A stretch of 50,287 nt of DNA. Source: Acidobacteriota bacterium (GTDB taxonomy: Bacteria > Acidobacteriota > Thermoanaerobaculia > Multivoradales > JBCCEF01). Under the pieces are notes generated by a model that saw only the letters and a list, made by a program, of their open reading frames with translations, had not been told where the DNA came from and did not search any database. The translations under genes and the position numbers were made by a program. Positions 1 to 7,470 of this stretch are shown here, piece after piece (position 1 is the stretch's first letter; each line of letters begins with the position of its first letter). The DNA lies in assembly GCA_039028635.1 (NCBI GenBank), contig JBCCHV010000048.1, positions 1 through 50,287 on the forward strand, written 5' to 3'.

Positions 1-21
1 CGGGCCCTTCCGGGCCCGGTC

Positions 22-53
22 GCAGGTTGCCGATGAGCTTTTCAGCAACCTGC
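22..53. repeat. 9-bp inverted repeat at the left edge
   Basis: Positions 22-30 (GCAGGTTGC) are exactly complementary to 45-53 (GCAACCTGC), with a 14-nt spacer. No T-run follows, so it does not look like a classical terminator. A related string (CAGCAGCCTGCTA) occurs at 10542-10554, so this may be a fragment of a dispersed intergenic element. That link is only suggestive. Confidence 0.4.
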
Positions 54-81
54 TAGCCGTCGGCGTCAGTCTGGGGACGAG

Positions 82-115
82 ACGGCCGCCTCCCGCGAGG
101 GATGGCGGCCGTTTT
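82..115 (+). terminator. Rho-independent terminator of a gene left of the window
   Basis: The 9-bp perfect stem ACGGCCGCC (82-90) / GGCGGCCGT (104-112) closes a 13-nt loop and runs into a short T tract (112-115). The orientation fits a plus-strand transcript entering from the left. Read on the minus strand the hairpin sits just past the DUF5916 gene but has no T tract on that side, so any role for that gene would be weaker. Confidence 0.6.
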
Positions 116-159
116 CGTCGTGGCCTCGGTCTCGAGGCCAGAGCAACGGCGAGAGAGGC

Positions 160-2388
160 TCAGAACAGGTAGCCGAGCTTGAAGATCACCTGGCGCTCGC
201 GCTCCATGGGGTCGCTCAGGGACGGCGCATCCCAGCCTTCGTTGTAGACCAGGAAAAGGTCCGAGCCGGGGCGGTAGGTCCAGCGAAAGCGCAGGTTGAG
301 GCCGAGGGATTCGCTGGCGTCGCTGTACTGCAGCAGGCCGTTCAAGGACATATCCGGGGTGAAGGCGACGGCCATCCGTTGCCGCAGCAAGGTGGTGGAG
401 AAGTCGCCGCCGCGAAGCTCGACGTCGTTGTAGAACCAACTCGTCTCGAGGCGCAGGAAGCGATTTGGGCGCCAGCGGCCGGTGACCTCGAGGCCCGTGC
501 GATCGCCGTCGAAGAACTCGCCGAAGCGAGCCGCGAAGAACCCCGACAGGGGCAGGCTGCTGTTGGTGGCCCAGAAGCCGCGCAGGGAGCTGAATTCGTG
601 GCGTCCGACGGGAATGAAGATGTCGGGCCGGATCTCGAAGGGCTCGTCGAGATCCTCGACGGAGTGCTCGGCGAAGAAGAAGATCTCGTTGGCCGTTTCG
701 AGCTCGATGCCGAAGAATCGGAACGAGGCCCAGAGGCTTTCGAGGCTGTCATCGAGGCGGGTGAAGACGTCGATATCGGTGCCGAAGTTGTAATTGAGGA
801 TCCAGGGCGTCTCGGGGCGCGGCTCCCAGTCGAGCTCGCCGCGATAGCGGCGAATGCCGTTGCGGCGCACGAAGCCGAAGTCGGGGGAGAAGTCCTCTCC
901 GATCTCCTGGACTTCGAGCTCCCAACCCCACAGGTCGCTCTCCCACTCGGCTTCTGCACCGGCTGCCCAGGCGCCGTCCTGCGGTGATCCCGAGGCGTCG
1001 CCCGCGGCGGAGTCGTCTTCGATGCGGGCCCAAAAGGCCGACAGGGTGAGGCGGTCCGTCGGCTTGATGTTGGCGTCGAGGCCGTAGGAGCGCTGGTCGC
1101 CGCTGCCGTCCTCGGTGTCGATGTTGGTGAACATCATTCCCACCGTCGAGCGTTCGCCGAGGTTGCGCTGCACCCGCAGCACGCCCCAGTTGGTCTCGGG
1201 AACGACCTCGCGCTCGCCGTCCTCGTCGGTGAAGGTGGCGGCGTCCGTCTGGGCGTCGAGAAAGCCGACGTTCCAGCCGCCGGCCCTCCCTGACAGACGG
1301 GCACCCCACTCGAGGGGTACCGGGTTGCCTTCCGGACTGATGCCGATGCGACGGGAGAAGAACAGTCCGAGGACCGGGGCCCCGGGGCCAAAGCCGAAAA
1401 TGCCCGAGTTCTCGAGGAAGAAGTCGCGCTTCTCGGGGAAGAAGAGGGAGAAGCGGGTGAGATTGACCTGCAGAGCATCGGCTTCGACCTCGGCGAAGTC
1501 GGTGTTGTAGGTGAGGTCGAGGACGAAGTTGCGGGTCAGCCCCCACTTGATGTCGAGGCCGGCGTCGGTCTCGTCGTCGGAGCCGGTGTCGACGTTGTCC
1601 CGGTAGGCGCCGGTGACGAAGGGCATGATCTGCAGGTTGAGGCTGGGCTCGGGGAGCTCGAGACCGGTGAGGTGTCCATAGCGCGAGACCCGGAAGAGGT
1701 TGGCGTCGAGGCCGATCGGAGCCCAGAAGGCGAACTCGTTGTTGCGCCGCACGACGCGGCGAATCTGCAGGCCCCATGTGTCGAGGCTGGGATCGAAGCG
1801 CAGGGTCGAGAAGGGAATCGCGAACTCGGCGATCCAGCCTTCCGGTCCGCGTGAAGTGCCGACCCGCCACAGGCCATCCCACTGGAAATTGTTCATCTCC
1901 CCTTCATCGGCGATCAGCGCATCGGTGCGCGCTCCGAGGGGATTGGTCTCGAACATGTAGGTGTTGCGGTGATCGTGGAAGGTATCGAGGAGCACCACGA
2001 GGCCGTCGTCCCGAAACAGCGAGCCATCGCGCTGCATCTCCCGCGCCACCAGGCCGGCGGCATCGTCGTCGTCGGCCCGGATGCCGACATAGAGGGTGGT
2101 GTCCGAGAACACCACCTGGAACTCGGTGTGCTGGCTGATCGGCGCTCCCGGTTCGGGATTGCGCTGGGTGAAGCCGGTGGCCTTTGGCGCCTGCTGCCAG
2201 ATGGGTTCGTCGAGGCGACCGTCGAGGGTGATCTCGCCTGCGGTCCGAAGGGCCCGGACTTCGGGCACCTCACCCTGGCCTTCGTCCGCCATGATGGCCA
2301 GGGGCCAGAGAAAGACCGCCGCCAGAGCCGCGATGGCGACCCGGCGCAAACCACACTGCCACTCGATGCCTTGCCGGCACTGGAGCAT
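160..2388 (-). CDS. DUF5916 outer-membrane protein with CBM9-like N-terminal domain
   Basis: A 742-residue protein of unknown exact role, probably an outer-membrane beta-barrel. Seen: a signal peptide (residues 1 to about 34, hydrophobic core ending AIMA), then a carbohydrate-binding family 9-like segment (about 44-220, opening with the ITLDGRLDEPIW type of motif), then the long DUF5916 region with the KRDFFLENSGIFGFG hallmark. The chain ends in a terminal Phe, as barrel proteins do. I chose the ATG at 2388 because a perfect GGAGGT lies 6 nt upstream; the same frame stays open to 2679 but those extra residues lack a ribosome site and resemble no leader. The family is common in Acidobacteriota, Bacteroidota and Gemmatimonadota; its ligand is not known. 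The gene is divergent from the next one, across a strong palindrome. Confidence 0.88.
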   Translation of the reverse strand: MLQCRQGIEWQCGLRRVAIAALAAVFLWPLAIMADEGQGEVPEVRALRTAGEITLDGRLDEPIWQQAPKATGFTQRNPEPGAPISQHTEFQVVFSDTTLYVGIRADDDDAAGLVAREMQRDGSLFRDDGLVVLLDTFHDHRNTYMFETNPLGARTDALIADEGEMNNFQWDGLWRVGTSRGPEGWIAEFAIPFSTLRFDPSLDTWGLQIRRVVRRNNEFAFWAPIGLDANLFRVSRYGHLTGLELPEPSLNLQIMPFVTGAYRDNVDTGSDDETDAGLDIKWGLTRNFVLDLTYNTDFAEVEADALQVNLTRFSLFFPEKRDFFLENSGIFGFGPGAPVLGLFFSRRIGISPEGNPVPLEWGARLSGRAGGWNVGFLDAQTDAATFTDEDGEREVVPETNWGVLRVQRNLGERSTVGMMFTNIDTEDGSGDQRSYGLDANIKPTDRLTLSAFWARIEDDSAAGDASGSPQDGAWAAGAEAEWESDLWGWELEVQEIGEDFSPDFGFVRRNGIRRYRGELDWEPRPETPWILNYNFGTDIDVFTRLDDSLESLWASFRFFGIELETANEIFFFAEHSVEDLDEPFEIRPDIFIPVGRHEFSSLRGFWATNSSLPLSGFFAARFGEFFDGDRTGLEVTGRWRPNRFLRLETSWFYNDVELRGGDFSTTLLRQRMAVAFTPDMSLNGLLQYSDASESLGLNLRFRWTYRPGSDLFLVYNEGWDAPSLSDPMERERQVIFKLGYLF

Positions 2389-2569
2389 CCCTCGACCTCC
2401 CACCCAAGCGGTGACTGCAAAAGGACTCTGATTCGCCATCGACGGACGGCGCTGCAGATTTTCTACTACGGTTGTACGAGAAACAAGGGCCGGGTGTTTA
2501 TTCACGAAGTCAGTCCCTCGCCGTTCTCTCTTACGAACGCGGGGCGCGAATGTCCCGGCCTGCGGCACG

Positions 2570-2588
2570 GCGATTCGCATCGAATCGC
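2570..2588. promoter_or_regulatory. Perfect 8-bp palindrome, candidate operator
   Basis: GCGATTCG-CAT-CGAATCGC is an exact inverted repeat with a 3-nt centre. It lies in the 210-bp gap between the divergent DUF5916 gene and the following plus-strand gene, 3 nt before that gene's AGGGAGG ribosome site (2592-2598). Position and symmetry fit a dimeric repressor site. No regulator gene is adjacent. Confidence 0.45.
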
Positions 2589-2602
2589 GATAGGGAGGAT
2601 GT

Positions 2603-2668
2603 ATGAGTCGAAAGTTCGTTGGATGTCGTCCCAGGGCGGCCTTCGGTGGTGTCGGGAGAATCTCATGA
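2603..2668 (+). CDS. Possible 21-residue leader peptide
   Basis: An ATG at 2603 sits 4 nt after a strong AGGGAGG (2592-2598) and opens a 21-codon frame. Its TGA (2666-2668) overlaps the ATG (2665) of the next gene in an ATGA arrangement. The peptide is basic (Arg, Lys) and contains one Cys. The best ribosome site in this region serves this short frame, which suggests translational coupling to the downstream gene. Alternatively the downstream protein starts at ATG 2599 in its own frame, but that codon directly abuts the Shine-Dalgarno sequence and is less likely. Confidence 0.3.
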   Translation: MSRKFVGCRPRAAFGGVGRIS

Positions 2669-3183
2669 GTGGGGACCACGAAGCGGCCGTGATCGAGAAT
2701 CCGGTGGCGCAGCAGATGGTGGACCTGACGGAGGCCCTGGTGAAGGCCCTCGAGCTCGAGAATCGGCTACTTCAGGCGCAGGAAAGTGGTCTCGTGACCC
2801 TCTTCGAACAGCTCGCTTCGCTCTTCGGTTCCCTCGATGCCGCCGATGACGGGGCTCGCCGGGAGGCTCTTCCGTCGCTGTCCGCCGATGCGGTGGAAGA
2901 CACCGATGGCAAGCCCCAGGATGCTCCGCCCGCCGGTGCCCAGCAGCTGGTGGCGACGAGTAAGTCGTCGCTCAATCCGGCGGCGGATCCGGCCGAGACC
3001 CTCGAATGGCTGACGCGAGTGACGGCGGAGCTCCTCGCCGGTTCGATGACGGCGACGCTGGTGACCCGCAACCGTCTCGACAGCCTCGCATTGGAGCTCT
3101 TGGTGAGCGCCGAGGCCCTCCTCGACCAGTACCTGGCAGCGGCGACCAGCGCGGCAATCGAGCGTCAGCTCGAGGCTGGTTGA
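2665..3183 (+). CDS. Hypothetical helical protein, 172 residues
   Basis: I do not recognise the family. Seen: a predicted helical N-terminal part rich in Leu/Glu (VDLTEALVKALELENRLL, about residues 19-36), a low-complexity Asp/Ala/Pro linker (about 60-115), and a second helical stretch with many Ala/Leu at the C-terminus. There is no signal peptide and no cysteine pattern. The start ATG at 2665 has GGGAGA 5 nt upstream and overlaps the stop of a 21-codon leader frame. Codon usage (G/C third positions) supports coding. The last 19 bp overlap the 3' end of the convergent methyltransferase gene. Confidence 0.6.
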   Translation: MSGDHEAAVIENPVAQQMVDLTEALVKALELENRLLQAQESGLVTLFEQLASLFGSLDAADDGARREALPSLSADAVEDTDGKPQDAPPAGAQQLVATSKSSLNPAADPAETLEWLTRVTAELLAGSMTATLVTRNRLDSLALELLVSAEALLDQYLAAATSAAIERQLEAG

Positions 3184-4463
3184 GGACCCTCGACCTCGAG
3201 CTCGAGCACCGTCGTTGGCGAGCCGCGGTCGGCGAACCAAGCGACCTGCTCCGCCACCAGATCGAGGACTACGCGATAGGAGCCGGCCTCGTCGGGGGCT
3301 CGCAGGGTCAAGGTCACGGCGGCTTCCCCGCCGGGGGCGATATCTTGCGGCAGGGGGGCGCGGGCCCAGTCGCGGAGTCCGTCTTCGCCGGGCTTCTGGA
3401 GGCGAGCGCCGAGGCGCGTGTCGCCGGCCCTTTCCCGAGCGCCGCCGGCGATCCAGCGGGTATCGCCCCGGTTGCGCAGGCGGCAGTCCAGCTGGAGCTC
3501 TTCGCCGGCCGACGCGATGAGGGGCGCCGTCGCGGTCTCGACGGCGATCTCGGCCGCTAGCCAACCGGGTCGGCGGGTGGTCGGCTGTGGCTCGCCCTTG
3601 TAGATCAAGATGAAGTGTTGCGCCAGCAACTCGCCGGTGAATCCCTTCCAGAAGCGCGTGAAGCCCTTGCCCTGGAGAAAGCGGGGAAAGTCCGCCGCCG
3701 GCACCGGCGGGGGATTCAGCGCCACCGGCACGACCAGGGTGCGGTCGAAGCCTGCGGTCCGGGCTTGGCGATCGAGCTCTTCGACCACCACGTCGTTCTC
3801 CAGCACACCGGTCTCCGCCGCTTCCTGCTGCCCGACCTCGGAGGCGGAGTGCTCGCGCCCCGGCTCGCTCATCGCGACGATGCCTCCGGGGCGCAGCACC
3901 CGGGCCATCTCGGCGAGTAGCTGGTCGGTGTTCGGAATGTGGTGGAAGGCGTCGTGCAGCACGATGCGATCGCATTGGCCGTCGGCCAGCGGTAGGCGGT
4001 AGCCATCGTAGGGCAGGAACTGCGGATCGAGATCCCAGCGCGTCCGGGGGTTTTGCTCGAAGACCTCCCGTGCCATCTCGAGGGCGGTGGGAGAAACGTC
4101 GACGGCGATGGTCTGACAGCCGAACAGATTGAGGAAGTGGGACACCCAGGCGCTGCCCGCCCCGAGCTCGAGAACCACATCGCCGGGACCGACCTGGAGA
4201 TGCTCGAAGAGCACCCCGAGGTTGAACAGGTAGCGCGGGAAGGCGAAGGGATCGCTGAACGGCTTGCCTTGGATGTAGTGCTTGGCCTCGGTGTCGAGGT
4301 AGTACTGCTCGGCGGCCGTATTGAGCTCGTCGGCGCGGGTGGCGAGGTCATGGCCGGCCTCGGCCGGCGGCTCCGGCACCCGGATCTGAGGTCGCAGCAA
4401 CAGCCGGGCGAAGAGGTCCGAGATCTTCTCGACCAGGGTGAAGGGGCGGGCGGGGTCGGCCAT
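3165..4463 (-). CDS. SAM-dependent methyltransferase with C-terminal Ig-like domain
   Basis: A 432-residue class I methyltransferase. Seen: the SAM-binding motif LELGAGSA at 98-105, the acidic end of strand beta2 in VDVS (121-124), LHDAFHHIP (169-177), and RVLRPGG (188-194). After about residue 315 comes a beta-rich domain with the pattern DCRLRNRGDTRW ... LPQDIAPGGEAAVTLTLRAP ... GSYRVVLDLV, which resembles Ig-like modules attached to some methyl- and glycosyltransferases. The substrate is unknown; the Ig-like tail may bind a polymer or a partner protein (inference). The frame stays open to 4667, but that extension crosses an AT-rich promoter-like region, so ATG 4463 is preferred although no clear Shine-Dalgarno sequence is visible. 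It converges on, and overlaps by 19 bp, the upstream hypothetical gene. Confidence 0.8.
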   Translation of the reverse strand: MADPARPFTLVEKISDLFARLLLRPQIRVPEPPAEAGHDLATRADELNTAAEQYYLDTEAKHYIQGKPFSDPFAFPRYLFNLGVLFEHLQVGPGDVVLELGAGSAWVSHFLNLFGCQTIAVDVSPTALEMAREVFEQNPRTRWDLDPQFLPYDGYRLPLADGQCDRIVLHDAFHHIPNTDQLLAEMARVLRPGGIVAMSEPGREHSASEVGQQEAAETGVLENDVVVEELDRQARTAGFDRTLVVPVALNPPPVPAADFPRFLQGKGFTRFWKGFTGELLAQHFILIYKGEPQPTTRRPGWLAAEIAVETATAPLIASAGEELQLDCRLRNRGDTRWIAGGARERAGDTRLGARLQKPGEDGLRDWARAPLPQDIAPGGEAAVTLTLRAPDEAGSYRVVLDLVAEQVAWFADRGSPTTVLELEVEGPQPASS

Positions 4464-4794
4464 GGCGGAGGGAGTATGCCATTCCGCCCCGGGGCTGACC
4501 AGCCTCGCGCCGCCGACCCCCAAGGTGACCTTTCGAGACGTCTTCAGTGGTTGGTCCCTCGGCTCCTGTTGAGCCGCTCCGCTTCCGTCGTGACACCCGC
4601 AGCTCTGAGCGAAGGCAATAGAAAGTATTTGACAGTCTGAGTTATCAGAGGATAAGTTGTGATTCATTGAATGTTTTCTGTAGATCGTTAGTGCAGAAAT
4701 ACAGATGCGCGCCGCTGCGTCATCGAGGAACTTGCTGGATCTATCGACTTCAATGGGCGCGCTGCGCCGTGGCCTCGGCTAGAAAGGATCCTCG
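4464..4794. other. Divergent intergenic region
   Basis: About 330 bp between the methyltransferase (minus) and the cysteine-rich protein gene (plus). Base composition drops clearly to AT-rich around 4615-4700. A 6-bp hairpin (GGCGGA 4464-4469 / TCCGCC 4483-4488) abuts the methyltransferase start codon. A sigma-70-like promoter is annotated separately. Nothing else coding is evident. Confidence 0.55.
4629..4656 (+). promoter_or_regulatory. Candidate sigma-70 promoter for the cysteine-rich protein gene
   Basis: A perfect TTGACA (4629-4634) is followed after 16 bp by GATAAG (4651-4656, 4 of 6 matches to TATAAT). It lies in an AT-rich dip about 140 bp upstream of the ATG at 4795. It would transcribe the two coupled genes that follow. 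Confidence 0.45.
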
Positions 4795-5190
4795 ATGAAA
4801 ATCAACCAATGGCTTTTTTGTATCTTGCTCATTCTGGTCGCGAGCGCGACCTACGGATATCCGGCGGTCGAACCCGCTGATGATTCTCTGGGCTGGCTCG
4901 AAGGGCAGACGGATGTCGCGACGGACTCGAACCAAGAGCTCAAACCCGGCGACTCTCCGGAAATTCTCGATGAGCTCGGTTACTGCCGCGGCATCGGCGT
5001 CTGTAGTCTCACGCCGGGCTGCATCCAATTGCCGACCAGCCTGCGCCCGCAGGGAGCGAGGTTGGCTGCCGGTCTCTCGGGCTGGTGGAGCAATCCCCTC
5101 AAGACGAAGTGCGGGACGAAGAGCTGCTTCCTGGTACTGCGCTGCCCGTGCGGTAAGCGTTTGATGACGGAGATCTGCGATGGCTGCTGA
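4795..5190 (+). CDS. Small secreted cysteine-rich protein
   Basis: A 131-residue precursor of unknown function. Seen: a clear Sec signal peptide (residues 1-21, lysine then LFCILLILV and a cut near ATYG), an acidic linker (about 25-60), and a C-terminal part with nine cysteines spaced C-x5-C-x5-C, then C-x4-C-x5-C-x-C, and a closing C-x2-C. The pattern suggests disulfides or metal binding outside the cytoplasm. An AAAGGA sits 6-7 nt before the ATG. The start of the next gene overlaps this one by 11 bp, so the two are probably made together. I know of no family match; a peptide-like effector or an envelope cofactor protein are both possible. Confidence 0.65.
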   Translation: MKINQWLFCILLILVASATYGYPAVEPADDSLGWLEGQTDVATDSNQELKPGDSPEILDELGYCRGIGVCSLTPGCIQLPTSLRPQGARLAAGLSGWWSNPLKTKCGTKSCFLVLRCPCGKRLMTEICDGC

Positions 5191-6043
5191 TCTCCGAACC
5201 CGAACTTCTGGCCTCTCGCTGACGCTCTTGCTGCTGGCGCCAGCCGCTATGGTGGGAGAAAACGGGCCGCTCGATGAGTTCCTCGCCCAGTACTCGCGCA
5301 TCGAGAGCCTGCACATGAAGGCGTCGGCGATCGTCTCGCTCGAGACCCCGGAAGGGCCTCGGGTAGGCAGTGTCCAGATCGAGTACTGGGAGTCCGGCGG
5401 TAGGTATCGCCTGGTGAGCCGTTCGGAACGCGGCCTCAAGCTGGTCGCCGACACCGAGACCGCCTTCGATGGCGAGTCCTTCCAGCTCTGGCTGCGCGAC
5501 GAGAACATTCTCTCGCTAGCGCGGCAGGACTCGAAGGTCCCGACCTCCGCGATGGAGAATCCCTTCTTTCTGCCGGTGCAGTTCCTGCGTTCCGATGGCC
5601 GCCTCGGTGAAGGGGCCCTGCGACTGGCGGACGTGGTCCGGGCGTCTGCTGTCGTCGAGCGGCCGCAGCAGGGCGACGCGGAGCTCATCTTCGGCGATGC
5701 CTACCGGGTGGTGACTCAGACCGAGCGTGGCAAGGCCGTTCCGAGGGTTATCCAGCAGCGGGCTACGGGCTCCGCTGGTCACAGCCTGATCGAGCTGCGG
5801 GATTATCGTCCCTATGGGCCCAAGGGGCTGCTCTTCCCGGCCGGCATTTCGGTGCAGGTGGTGGACCCGAAAGCCGGAACCCTCCGCACCGAGATTCTGA
5901 TCTCGACCCTCGAGTTCGATCTTCCACTGCCAGCGTCGACCTTCGTCATCGCCGGCGATGACGAGACCCGAATCTGGAACTCCGACCTCGAGCGCTTCGA
6001 GGACGATTCCGGTATGCCAGGGGAGCCTGGCCCCGGAGGCTGA
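5180..6043 (+). CDS. Exported LolA-like / lipoprotein-carrier-fold protein
   Basis: A 287-residue protein with a signal peptide (about 1-25). The body, an early FLAQYSRIESLHMKASAIVSL stretch followed by alternating beta-strand patterns (VGSVQIEYWESGGRYRLVS, FDGESFQLWL), resembles the open-barrel LolA/LppX fold seen in many exported proteins of unknown role. Assignment is by fold-like pattern only, not by a diagnostic motif. A GGAG sits 7 nt before the ATG, and the gene overlaps the cysteine-rich gene by 11 bp, so they form a translationally coupled pair. The C-terminus is Gly/Pro-rich. The stop codon lies in the loop of a perfect hairpin (6032-6052). Confidence 0.6.
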   Translation: MAADLRTRTSGLSLTLLLLAPAAMVGENGPLDEFLAQYSRIESLHMKASAIVSLETPEGPRVGSVQIEYWESGGRYRLVSRSERGLKLVADTETAFDGESFQLWLRDENILSLARQDSKVPTSAMENPFFLPVQFLRSDGRLGEGALRLADVVRASAVVERPQQGDAELIFGDAYRVVTQTERGKAVPRVIQQRATGSAGHSLIELRDYRPYGPKGLLFPAGISVQVVDPKAGTLRTEILISTLEFDLPLPASTFVIAGDDETRIWNSDLERFEDDSGMPGEPGPGG

Positions 6044-6052
6044 TCCTCCGGG
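6032..6052 (+). terminator. Hairpin around the stop codon, terminator-like
   Basis: CCCGGAGG (6032-6039) pairs perfectly with CCTCCGGG (6045-6052) across a 5-nt loop that contains the TGA stop (6041-6043). No T tract follows, so factor-independent termination is uncertain. Confidence 0.4.
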
Positions 6053-6295
6053 CTGGACGATCGAGCCCCATCCAACCAGATCAAACTTTCGCTTCGAATC
6101 GCCGCGAGAGCGACCTGCGGGAACCTTGCGCCGCGGGGTGCGTTTTCCCCTTTGGGGATGGGATTCAGGCCGCGGTGGGGAAGGACCGTGGTGCCGTGCG
6201 GTTCGACCTTGCCGCGGCCTTGGTCTGGGATCATCGGCTCTCGGAGCTGCTGGGCCGCTACCGGCGGTGGCGCGAGGGCGACAGGAGGGCGAGCG

Positions 6296-7423
6296 GTGAA
6301 GGGTGCTTTGCGGTGGATGCGATTCGGGTTGGTTCTGAGCCTGGCGTTCGGGGCTTCGCTGGCGGCGGGGGATGAGCAGACGCTGGTTCTGCCCCGCCCT
6401 TCCGGGCCCGATGGCGTCGGCACCATGGTCTGGCACTGGATCGACGAGGAGCGCCCCGACGAGCTCAGCGCCGACAGCGGAGACCGCCGCGCCATCATGG
6501 CCCAGGTCTGGTATCCGGCGACGGTCGCGGAGGACGCGCCGCGGGCGCCCTATGCACCGCTCCATCCCGAGCTGACGATGGTTCGCCCGTGGAGCGTCCC
6601 TTCGGCGCCGCTGGTGGCCGCAGGGGGGCGCTTGCCGGTGGTGGTGTTGAGCCCGGGCCGGGGCATGGCGCGGCACTTCTATACCGGGGTGGCGGAAGAT
6701 CTCGCCAGCCACGGCTACCTGGTGCTGGCCGTCGACAGTCCCTATATCGGTCGCGTGATCTATCCCGATGGGCGATTGATCTCTCCCGACCCTCGGTTTC
6801 GACCGAGCCGCGAGTTGATGATGGGGCCCTACGAGGAGGTCGACCGTTTCTTCGAGCCCCCGACCGCCCTTGGTGCCGGCGACATCGCCTTCGCCCTGCG
6901 ACGCCTCGCCGAGCTCGACCGCGCGGATCCGTCCGGGCGCCTGACCGGGCGAGTCGACCTCGGCCGGTTGGGAGTCTTCGGCCATTCTCTGGGCGGGCGG
7001 ATCGCCGGCGCCGTGACCGGCAGCGATGAGCGAGTCCGCGCCTTTGCGGCGATGGAGGGGGTGGCGCCGCGGAAGGTTCGCCAGGGCGGCCTCGATGCTG
7101 CCGCCTTGGTGCTCTACAGCAGCTCCCTGCCGGACATCGCCCAGCCCAATCTGCGCGACATCATTGCCAACCGGCGCAACGATGTGTTCTTGGCTCGTCT
7201 GGAGGGCTTCGGCCACAACTCGGTGACCGATCTACCGCTGCTCGATCCGGCGACCTACGGGGCCGAGGTCGACTCCGGGCTCGGCCTCGAGCGGACGAGA
7301 GCGCTGCTGAGAAGCTTCTTCGACCGCTACGTGCGCCAGCGGTCGGTGTCCTTCAACGCCCTTGGGGAGTTGCCCGAGGTGACGTTGGAGCACTTTCCGG
7401 CGCCGCCTTCAGGCAACGATTGA
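6296..7423 (+). CDS. Secreted alpha/beta hydrolase (PAF-acetylhydrolase-like)
   Basis: A 375-residue serine hydrolase, probably periplasmic or secreted. Seen: a GTG start with AGGAGGG 6 nt upstream (6283-6289), a signal peptide (about residues 1-24, LVLSLAFGASLAA), the strand LPVVVLSPGRGMARHFY that forms the oxyanion region, the nucleophile elbow GHSLGG with Ser231, and a candidate catalytic His307 in GFGHNS. Residues around DSPYIGR and an early AQVWYPA resemble the platelet-activating-factor acetylhydrolase/dienelactone hydrolase group. The substrate is probably an ester, but cannot be read from the sequence. It converges on the UbiD gene; a long palindrome covers both stops. Confidence 0.8.
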   Translation: MKGALRWMRFGLVLSLAFGASLAAGDEQTLVLPRPSGPDGVGTMVWHWIDEERPDELSADSGDRRAIMAQVWYPATVAEDAPRAPYAPLHPELTMVRPWSVPSAPLVAAGGRLPVVVLSPGRGMARHFYTGVAEDLASHGYLVLAVDSPYIGRVIYPDGRLISPDPRFRPSRELMMGPYEEVDRFFEPPTALGAGDIAFALRRLAELDRADPSGRLTGRVDLGRLGVFGHSLGGRIAGAVTGSDERVRAFAAMEGVAPRKVRQGGLDAAALVLYSSSLPDIAQPNLRDIIANRRNDVFLARLEGFGHNSVTDLPLLDPATYGAEVDSGLGLERTRALLRSFFDRYVRQRSVSFNALGELPEVTLEHFPAPPSGND

Positions 7424-7470
7424 GCCAGGCCCGAGGACTGTCGCGGACGCCGCCGTCCTCGCCTCAATCG
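7417..7470. terminator. Two-part palindrome between convergent genes
   Basis: CGATTGAG (7417-7424) pairs with CTCAATCG (7463-7470). Inside it CGAGGAC (7432-7438) pairs with GTCCTCG (7455-7461). The structure spans the stop codons of both convergent genes (7421-7423 plus, 7464-7466 minus) and could act in both directions. It has no T tract. Confidence 0.45.

Noticed and set aside
3-56. 3' end of a plus-strand gene ending at TAG 54-56
   Set aside because: Only 17 codons would be visible and they coincide with an inverted repeat, so coding cannot be judged.
2563-2579. Sigma-54-like element CGGCACG..TTCGC
   Set aside because: The GG to GC spacing is 11 bp rather than the strict 10, and the -12 box is imperfect.
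2389-2679. 97-residue N-terminal extension of the DUF5916 gene
   Set aside because: It lacks a ribosome site, would bury the signal peptide and covers the divergent promoter region; ATG 2388 has GGAGGT at ideal spacing.
4464-4667. 68-residue N-terminal extension of the methyltransferase
   Set aside because: It crosses the AT-rich region holding a TTGACA promoter and has no family-like sequence.
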